Of a stretch of 10,547 bases of DNA, positions 6,322 to 10,547 are shown piece after piece; within the stretch, counting starts at the first letter, position 1, and every line of letters starts with the position of its first letter. The translations under genes were made by a program, and so were the position numbers. This stretch comes from Chlamydiota bacterium. GTDB taxonomy: Bacteria > Chlamydiota > Chlamydiia > Chlamydiales > Criblamydiaceae. The notes below the pieces were generated by a model. It did not search any database. It saw only the letters and a program-made list of their open reading frames with translations, and had not been told where the DNA came from. The stretch covers positions 1-10,547 of the forward strand of contig JAJFMC010000098.1 of NCBI GenBank assembly GCA_021772365.1, given 5' to 3'.

Positions 6322-6783
6322 CTAAGGCTTACGATCTAGCATTTGTTGCCAATTATCGTCAGCTTTTTCGCTGATTCCCGCCGGGTCGTCATGAAAATTT
6401 TGTAATGCTTCTTCACTACATAAAAAGTATAACTCGTCGTCATAGACATGCCAGTACTCTATCTCCCCTTCTCGTAACTTGTCATTCCTGATGGCCCATC
6501 CGCAATAGCCATGATATTTGGGAAGGTAATCGCTTGGTGATTGCAGGAACTTGTCCAAGTGCTCTTGGTTGACGAAATACCAATTAACATTGGCATACTC
6601 TGTTTGGTGTTGTTCACTTCCCTTCACCGGTGATCCTTCGAAGAAGGAGACCACATCAAATCCTTTTAGGGCGGTATTATCTTCATCCTTGAGCATGTAA
6701 TGGTCGGATCCATCATCAGCAAACAAGGCAAATGAACATGTTAATAGTAAAAGGCTCATAGAGCGTATTTTATTCCACATCAT
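6322..6783 (-). CDS. Exported YHS-domain protein
   Basis: 153 residues with an N-terminal signal peptide (MMWNKIRSMSLLLLTCSFALFA, likely cut before DDG), so the mature protein is periplasmic or secreted. The mature part is a YHS domain: LKGFDVVSFFEGSPVKGS (39-56), then NWYFVNQEHLDKFLQSPSDY and LPKYHGYCGWAI (87-98) with the conserved Tyr-Cys pair, then a Trp-containing strand (EYWHVYDDELYFLC) and the KADDNWQQM end usual for the exported subgroup. YHS domains are found in metal-handling contexts and as stand-alone exported proteins of unknown function; a metal or thiol role is only a suggestion, based on Cys94, Cys122 and nearby His residues. It starts 22 bases after the pgk stop and is probably translated from the same mRNA. 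An AGG lies upstream of the ATGATG start, so the first or second Met could be used. Confidence 0.85.
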   Translation of the reverse strand: MMWNKIRSMSLLLLTCSFALFADDGSDHYMLKDEDNTALKGFDVVSFFEGSPVKGSEQHQTEYANVNWYFVNQEHLDKFLQSPSDYLPKYHGYCGWAIRNDKLREGEIEYWHVYDDELYFLCSEEALQNFHDDPAGISEKADDNWQQMLDRKP

Positions 6784-6805
6784 AACTATACCTACAAGTT
6801 AAAGG

Positions 6806-8026
6806 TTATTCTAAAACTTTTACGGCAGCATCCGTTAAGGCTTCAATAGCTGGCAATTTCCCGTATTCGATATACTCGAGAGAAGCTCCACCTCCTGTCG
6901 ATATATGGCTGATGCGGTCGGCGTAGCCAACAGCATGAATTGCTGAGGTGGAATCACCTCCACCTACTATTGTTACCGCATCGAGATTTGCCAAGGTGCG
7001 TGCAATGGCTTTTGTCCCATTAGAAAATTTACCGACTTCAAACACACCTAGAGGGCCATTCCACAGAACTGTTTTTGCGTCTTTTAATTTTGATGAAAAA
7101 AGGTCGATTGTATGTGGGCCGATGTCGACACCCATTTTACCTTGTGGGATGCTGTCTGTCGTTTGCACAACTTGAGTTGCTGCATCGTCACTGATTCGGT
7201 CTGCTACGACATTGTCGATCGGTAAGAAAAGGTCAACATTTCTCTCTTTCGCTTCTTGCAGGGTCTTTTGTGCTTCGGGGATAAGATCATCTTCATGTAG
7301 GGAGTCGCCAACATCAATACCTTGAGCTTTGAAAAAAGTATAGGCCATCCCACCACCTATAAACAATCCATCCACTTTACTTAGAAGTGACCGTAGAACA
7401 CCGATCTTCGACGAGATCTTTGCCCCTCCGATGATCGCATAAAATGGGCGTTGGGGGTTAAGTACAGCTGATCCTAGGAATTGAATTTCTTTTTCTAGTA
7501 GAAAACCCGCAGCAGATTTTCCAGGGAAATATTTTGTGATTGCCACTGTCGAAGAGTGACTACGGTGTGCTGTTCCGAAGGCGTTGTTAACATAAAGTTC
7601 ACCCAGCTCTGCGAGTTGCTGCGCAAAAGAAGGGTCTTCATTTGGATGTTCTTCGGCGCTATGGAAGCGTAAATTCTCGAGTAGCATCACTTGTCCCGGT
7701 TGCAATGTATCAGCCAGTTGTTGAACCTCTTCACCGATGCAATCGGGCGCCATAAGAACCTCTTGCCCTAGCATCTTCGAGAGAAGTTTAGAAACAGGTA
7801 TTAAGGATAATTCAGGATTTTTTTTTCCTTTAGGTCTTCCTAGGTGACTCATCAACACAAGACTCCCACCTTGTTCTAGGACGTACTTTATGGAATGTAG
7901 TGCCGAAGAGATGCGAGTATCGTTGGTGATATGGTATTCTTTATCCAGTGGTACATTGAAGTCCACACGCATTAACACCTGTTTCCCACTAATTGGTAGA
8001 TCTCTGATCGACAGTTTCTCTGTCAT
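6806..8026 (-). CDS. pgk: Phosphoglycerate kinase
   Basis: 406 residues, full length for a bacterial PGK, cytoplasmic. It transfers phosphate between 1,3-bisphosphoglycerate and ADP, giving ATP in glycolysis. Substrate-side motifs: RVDFNVPL (20-27), SHLGRPKG (60-67), ENLRF (117-121), FGTAHRSH (150-157). Nucleotide-side motifs: GGAKISSKIGVL (200-211), IGGGMAYTFF (223-232), LWNGPLGVFE (321-330), GGGDSTSAI (355-363) and the GGGASLEYIE end (378-387). One deviation: the usual VNDAFG or VMDAFG is VNNAFG (N148) here. The ATG follows a good AAGGGG site by 6 bases and a TTGACA-type promoter in the divergent spacer with pdxH. The YHS gene follows in the same direction. Confidence 0.97.
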   Translation of the reverse strand: MTEKLSIRDLPISGKQVLMRVDFNVPLDKEYHITNDTRISSALHSIKYVLEQGGSLVLMSHLGRPKGKKNPELSLIPVSKLLSKMLGQEVLMAPDCIGEEVQQLADTLQPGQVMLLENLRFHSAEEHPNEDPSFAQQLAELGELYVNNAFGTAHRSHSSTVAITKYFPGKSAAGFLLEKEIQFLGSAVLNPQRPFYAIIGGAKISSKIGVLRSLLSKVDGLFIGGGMAYTFFKAQGIDVGDSLHEDDLIPEAQKTLQEAKERNVDLFLPIDNVVADRISDDAATQVVQTTDSIPQGKMGVDIGPHTIDLFSSKLKDAKTVLWNGPLGVFEVGKFSNGTKAIARTLANLDAVTIVGGGDSTSAIHAVGYADRISHISTGGGASLEYIEYGKLPAIEALTDAAVKVLE

Positions 8027-8085
8027 AATTTCCCCTTTTGAGCCAAATTGATAAAGATAGTGATTGGTGAATTAATCCAAAATCT

Positions 8086-8115
8086 TTAATAATCTATCCT
8101 ATAACCCCCTGTCAA
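8086..8115 (-). promoter_or_regulatory. Probable pgk promoter
   Basis: Minus strand perfect TTGACA (8110-8115), 18-base spacer, TATTAA (8086-8091). Transcription would start near 8079, giving a leader of about 53 bases. For the divergent pdxH only weaker boxes are seen on the plus strand: TTGATA (8048-8053) with ATTAAT (8071-8076) at 17 bases, or TATAAC (8100-8105) without a -35. Confidence 0.5.
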
Positions 8116-8134
8116 CAATTTAGAAGAGTACGCT

Positions 8135-8773
8135 ATGGACATCCAACAACTAAGAAGTGAATACCGCTCTCACCCCCTAATGCTCAAGGATTTGCACGAA
8201 AAACCTATGGAGCAGTTGAAGCTCTGGATGCATACTGCCATCAATGAAGGGGTTGTGGAGCCCAATGCAATGGCATTGGCAACGGCTTCCAAAGATGGTC
8301 AACCGTCGACACGTACCGTTCTTCTCAAGCAAATTAAAGATGAGGGAATCATCTTTTACACAAACTACGAAAGTAGAAAAGGGAAGGATATTTTAGAAAA
8401 TCCCAAGGTTTCCGTTACAATCTACTGGAAAGAGATAGACTGTCAAATCTCTATCGATGGAACCGCTCACAAAATCTCTGAAGAAGAATCCGAAATATAC
8501 TTTGCCTCACGACCACGTGATACGCAACTTGGAGCATGGAGCTCTCAACAAGGGCAAGCCCTTGCTTCACGTTTGGTTCTCGTTGATGCTTTCGACCACT
8601 ATACATCAAAATATGAAGATCAAGATGTTCCTAGGCCTAAATTTTGGGGAGGGTATATCATCCACCCAACAATTTTTCTATTTTGGAAAGGAAGAGAGAA
8701 CAGATTACATGACCGCTTTCTCTACACCAAAAGCAGCGACGATTCCTGGGATATAAAACGTGTAGCCCCATGA
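8135..8773 (+). CDS. pdxH: Pyridoxamine/pyridoxine 5'-phosphate oxidase
   Basis: 212 residues, the usual length for PdxH. This FMN-dependent cytoplasmic enzyme oxidises PNP or PMP to pyridoxal 5'-phosphate, the last step of vitamin B6 salvage. Family motifs in order: MALATASKDGQPSTRTVLLK (46-65; FMN phosphate contact region), FYTNYESRKGKD (74-85), SRPRDTQLGAWSSQQ (125-139), PKFWGGY (168-174), FWKGRENRLHDR (183-194, the C-terminal signature with the substrate-binding Arg and His) and the final WDIKRVAP. An AGAAGAG ribosome site precedes the ATG. The stop overlaps the start of the DUF1499 gene by 4 bases (ATGA), pointing to translational coupling. No biosynthetic B6 genes are nearby, which suits salvage from a host. 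Confidence 0.96.
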   Translation: MDIQQLRSEYRSHPLMLKDLHEKPMEQLKLWMHTAINEGVVEPNAMALATASKDGQPSTRTVLLKQIKDEGIIFYTNYESRKGKDILENPKVSVTIYWKEIDCQISIDGTAHKISEEESEIYFASRPRDTQLGAWSSQQGQALASRLVLVDAFDHYTSKYEDQDVPRPKFWGGYIIHPTIFLFWKGRENRLHDRFLYTKSSDDSWDIKRVAP

Positions 8774-9231
8774 TTTTTGCGAAGTTATTATTCACTATTC
8801 TCATTGTCTCAATCGTCGCCATTGCAGTGATGTTTTGGATCGATAATAAGAGAGTGCCCACTACTTTGGGTGTCAAAGAGGGTAAACTTTCCCCCTGCTC
8901 CAGTAAGCCTAACTGTGTTTCTAGTCAGAGCGACAATAGCGATCACCACACTGAACCTTTGAATGTTAAGGGGATAAACCGTCCATTAGAAAAAATTAAG
9001 TCAATCGTGCTAACGATACCTAAAACAAGTATCGTCACTGAGAATAATCAATATTTACATGTGATCTTTCGCTCAAAACTATTTTCATTCATCGATGACA
9101 CTGAATTTTATTACGATAAAGATAGAGAGGTGATCCAAATCCGGTCAGCAGCACGTGTAGGCTACTCAGATTTAGGTGTTAATAGAAAGCGGGTTGAATG
9201 GATACGCAGCCAACTATCTAAGGATTCCTAA
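8770..9231 (+). CDS. DUF1499 family membrane-anchored protein
   Basis: 153 residues. One N-terminal transmembrane helix (about residues 4-24) anchors a soluble domain. The domain has the DUF1499 landmarks: LGVKEGKLSPCSSKPNCVSS (33-52) with two Cys residues, YLHVIFRSKLFSFIDDTEF (95-113), and IRSAARVGYSDLGVNRKRVE (124-143), the most conserved block. The molecular function of the family is not known to me. It overlaps the end of pdxH by ATGA, so expression probably depends on pdxH translation. No ribosome site can be separated from the pdxH coding sequence. Confidence 0.88.
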   Translation: MIFAKLLFTILIVSIVAIAVMFWIDNKRVPTTLGVKEGKLSPCSSKPNCVSSQSDNSDHHTEPLNVKGINRPLEKIKSIVLTIPKTSIVTENNQYLHVIFRSKLFSFIDDTEFYYDKDREVIQIRSAARVGYSDLGVNRKRVEWIRSQLSKDS

Positions 9232-9295
9232 ATTTTTATTGAAAGAAGAACTTCACTCCTTCAGAATGAAACTTTTAAAGATGTGTATTTAGAAG

Positions 9296-10099
9296 ATGCT
9301 TACTTTCGTCACATACTACGTAAAACCTCCGCCTGAAGAATTAGAACGGCTGAAGACAGTCTATCAATTAACGCACCATAAAAATTATATACCTGAGAGC
9401 AATCCTGATGAAATTATCTCAATCATGTTCGCTTCGGTAAAAAAATTTCATCCTAATGCACGCTGCTGCCTCCTTACAGATAAAGAATCACAATTCAAAC
9501 TAGATCCTTCCATCGAAATAATCCGTTACCCTCGGAAAACGTATAAGTTAGATATGGAGGTTCTTCGAGCACTCATCTACTATATCAAAACCTCAAAAGA
9601 AGAAGTCAATACCATCTTTCTAGAGTGGGATCAAATTGTACAAGGCGATGTTGGTTATATATTTAAAAAAAAAGCAGATCTATATTTTGCTTTTAGGAGG
9701 ATCCCTCCAGTACCTTTCGATGATGCTTTCATAGGTATAGGAAGCGGACATTTTGAGAGTATTGCCGATTTTTTCAAAATGATTATCAATGAATATCGTT
9801 GTATTGCGTCCAAAAAATTAAGATACTGGCTAGGAAAATCGCTCATTTTGTCACTTATGCTCTTCGATCATTATCTGAAAAGAGCAGGAACGAAATCGAG
9901 AATTGTCGGTTTTAAGTGGAACGATCTCTTTATTGTCACTTTAAGTGGAAAAAAGTTCAGTAAAAAGCTTGTACAGGATGAGCTTACTGAATATCAGAAA
10001 GACTCATTGATTTTACACTTCAGTAACAAAAAACGTCAATATTTGAAACAATATTGGGAAAAATTCGTTAAAGATAGAGGGAATTGTAAAAAGAGTTGA
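9296..10099 (+). CDS. Possible GT-A-fold glycosyltransferase
   Basis: 267 residues, no signal peptide. Features that recall GT8-like nucleotide-sugar transferases: an N-terminal beta-strand start (MLTFVTYYVK), SIMFASVKKFHPNARCCLLT (42-61), resembling the 'multiple objects, repeated strand' region, then IFLEWDQIVQGDVGYIF (107-123), placed where such enzymes have the DxD metal site (here only EWD), then FDDAFIGIG (141-149), and LILHFSNKKRQYLKQYW (238-254), like the C-terminal His-Phe element. The DxD motif is incomplete, so activity is uncertain. The first possible ATG directly follows an in-frame TAG; AGAAG abuts it, so the ribosome site is poor. It sits 64 bp after the DUF1499 gene and may be in its transcript. 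Residues 261-267 and the stop come from a dispersed repeat end (10077 onward), suggesting the natural C-terminus was replaced. Confidence 0.6.
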   Translation: MLTFVTYYVKPPPEELERLKTVYQLTHHKNYIPESNPDEIISIMFASVKKFHPNARCCLLTDKESQFKLDPSIEIIRYPRKTYKLDMEVLRALIYYIKTSKEEVNTIFLEWDQIVQGDVGYIFKKKADLYFAFRRIPPVPFDDAFIGIGSGHFESIADFFKMIINEYRCIASKKLRYWLGKSLILSLMLFDHYLKRAGTKSRIVGFKWNDLFIVTLSGKKFSKKLVQDELTEYQKDSLILHFSNKKRQYLKQYWEKFVKDRGNCKKS

Positions 10100-10108
10100 A
10101 GCAGTTTT
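10077..10108 (+). repeat. Second copy of the palindromic element's left end
   Basis: These 32 bases match 6143-6174 with only two differences (GAGGGAATTG, then T for C and G for T, then AGTTGAAGCAGTTTT). There is no matching right end downstream, so it is a solo or truncated end. It overlaps the last codons of the glycosyltransferase-like gene, giving its final residues GNCKKS and TGA stop. Confidence 0.85.
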
Positions 10109-10119
10109 GTCACTCCAAG

Positions 10120-10186
10120 GTTCCACTTGAGTCTCTTTATCGAAACACATCTTAAAACCGCGGAACTGCGCAGAACTTTTTCACGG
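10120..10186 (+). repeat. Dispersed intergenic repeat, copy B
   Basis: Ungapped partner of 2422-2488 in opposite orientation, 53 of 67 bases identical by hand count. It starts 11 bases after the element end at 10077-10108, so both repeat types may belong to one larger ancestral element. It lies in the convergent spacer between the glycosyltransferase-like gene and the uspA-like gene. A short TTCCAC...GCGGAA pairing (perfect TTCCAC/GTGGAA in copy A) could form a stem. Confidence 0.8.
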
Positions 10187-10211
10187 AAATAGCTTATGTT
10201 CACTCTGCCAT

Positions 10212-10547
10212 TTAGACTCTAACAGCTAAAACATCACACTTTGCGTGGTGAATGACCGCATTAGCAGTGGAACCTAAAAGTAGTAGACCTAGCCCATGAC
10301 GAGCATGGCTCCCTACAATAATAAGGTCTGCCTGTATTTCATCTGCCACTTCCAAAATTTGGTATTTCGGCTGCCCTATTCTCAGAAACCGTTGGTCTTT
10401 AGAAACACCGATTTCTTCCGCAAGTTTCTTAAGTCTATCTTTAGCTGATTCTTCCAACTCTTCCTGCCAGTCTGCAACGGTGGGGACTTCATAAGCATCA
10501 CCGTAGCTAGGTGGATACTCGATTGCATGAACGATATTTAGACCCGC
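10212..10547 (-). CDS. UspA-family universal stress protein, N-terminus beyond the window
   Basis: 112 C-terminal residues are present; the frame is open through the right edge (AGLNIVHAIEYPPSYGDAYE at the edge), where the beta strand LNIVHAIE is the usual second strand of a Usp domain, so roughly 30 residues are missing. The C-terminal block ADLIIVGSHARHGLGLLLLG, then STANAVIHHAKCDVLAVRV, is diagnostic. The ATP-binding pattern G-x2-G-x9-G-S is present except that the second Gly is Ala (GSHA), so nucleotide binding may be altered. Usp proteins are cytoplasmic and tied to stress survival. A TTG codon at 10455-10457 should not be taken as the start, since coding similarity continues upstream. 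Convergent with the preceding gene. Confidence 0.87.
   Translation of the reverse strand, partial: AGLNIVHAIEYPPSYGDAYEVPTVADWQEELEESAKDRLKKLAEEIGVSKDQRFLRIGQPKYQILEVADEIQADLIIVGSHARHGLGLLLLGSTANAVIHHAKCDVLAVRV

Noticed and set aside
6319..6783. Lipoprotein reading of the YHS protein (LLTC at residues 13-16)
   Set aside because: Thr before the Cys does not fit a lipobox, and a regular signal-peptidase site follows (FALFA).
6948..7175. Antisense open frame within pgk
   Set aside because: Fully inside a conserved enzyme gene and without any family resemblance.
10120..10191. A conserved peptide (FHLSLFIETHLK...) shared by the two dispersed repeat copies
   Set aside because: Copy A has an in-frame stop, the mismatches are not concentrated at third codon positions, and there is no start codon or ribosome site.
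10455..10457. TTG as the start of the uspA-like gene
   Set aside because: The same frame is open and Usp-like up to the window edge, so the real start lies outside.
1..10547. tRNA, rRNA, CRISPR array or defence/toxin-antitoxin system
   Set aside because: Reading the spacers on both strands showed no cloverleaf, spaced direct-repeat array or gene with such motifs.

Overview
The window looks like the chromosome of an obligate intracellular bacterium, most likely a chlamydia-related member of the Chlamydiota (Simkania/Parachlamydia/Waddlia-like). The main reason is a tandem pair of ATP/ADP-translocase-type nucleotide transporters (NTT/TLC family) of about 530 residues. Their N-termini (GKLRSFxWPIxRYEL) and core motifs closely resemble chlamydial Npt1 as I remember it. 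The moderate-to-low GC and mixed housekeeping content fit, but the assignment is inference without a database search.

Layout, left to right. (1) 1-400: 5' part of an IS630-family transposase, cut by the window edge, with two in-frame stops and no DDE domain. A strong hairpin follows at 412-442. (2) 535-1116: an exported NTF2/SnoaL-like protein on the minus strand, whose start is fixed by a strong Shine-Dalgarno site, divergent from the next pair. (3) 1117-2343: a DedA/VTT membrane protein and a CDP-alcohol phosphatidyltransferase (PgsA-like), a probable two-gene membrane-lipid operon. (4) 2344-2543: convergent spacer with two hairpins and one copy of a dispersed repeat. (5) 2544-5844: two tandem NTT transporters on the minus strand. 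(6) 5845-6321: 477 bp without a gene, containing a 10-bp inverted repeat upstream of the transporters and a MITE-like palindromic element at 6143-6300. (7) 6322-8026: phosphoglycerate kinase followed, 22 bp downstream, by an exported YHS-domain protein. (8) 8135-9231: pdxH (pyridoxamine 5'-phosphate oxidase) overlapping a DUF1499 membrane-anchored protein by 4 bp, then (9) a possible GT-A-like glycosyltransferase at 9296-10099. (10) 10077-10186: a second copy of the MITE-type end, which supplies the last codons and stop of the glycosyltransferase, followed by the second copy of the 2.4-kb repeat. (11) 10212-10547: a UspA-family protein running off the right edge.

Functionally the transporters would exchange or import nucleotides from the host, PGK makes ATP by glycolysis, and PdxH supplies PLP. 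The least conventional content is non-coding: two related families of short dispersed repeats, sitting at gene ends and convergent spacers, that look like non-autonomous mobile elements or their remnants. I did not find a defence system, CRISPR array, RNA gene or other clearly new multi-gene system.
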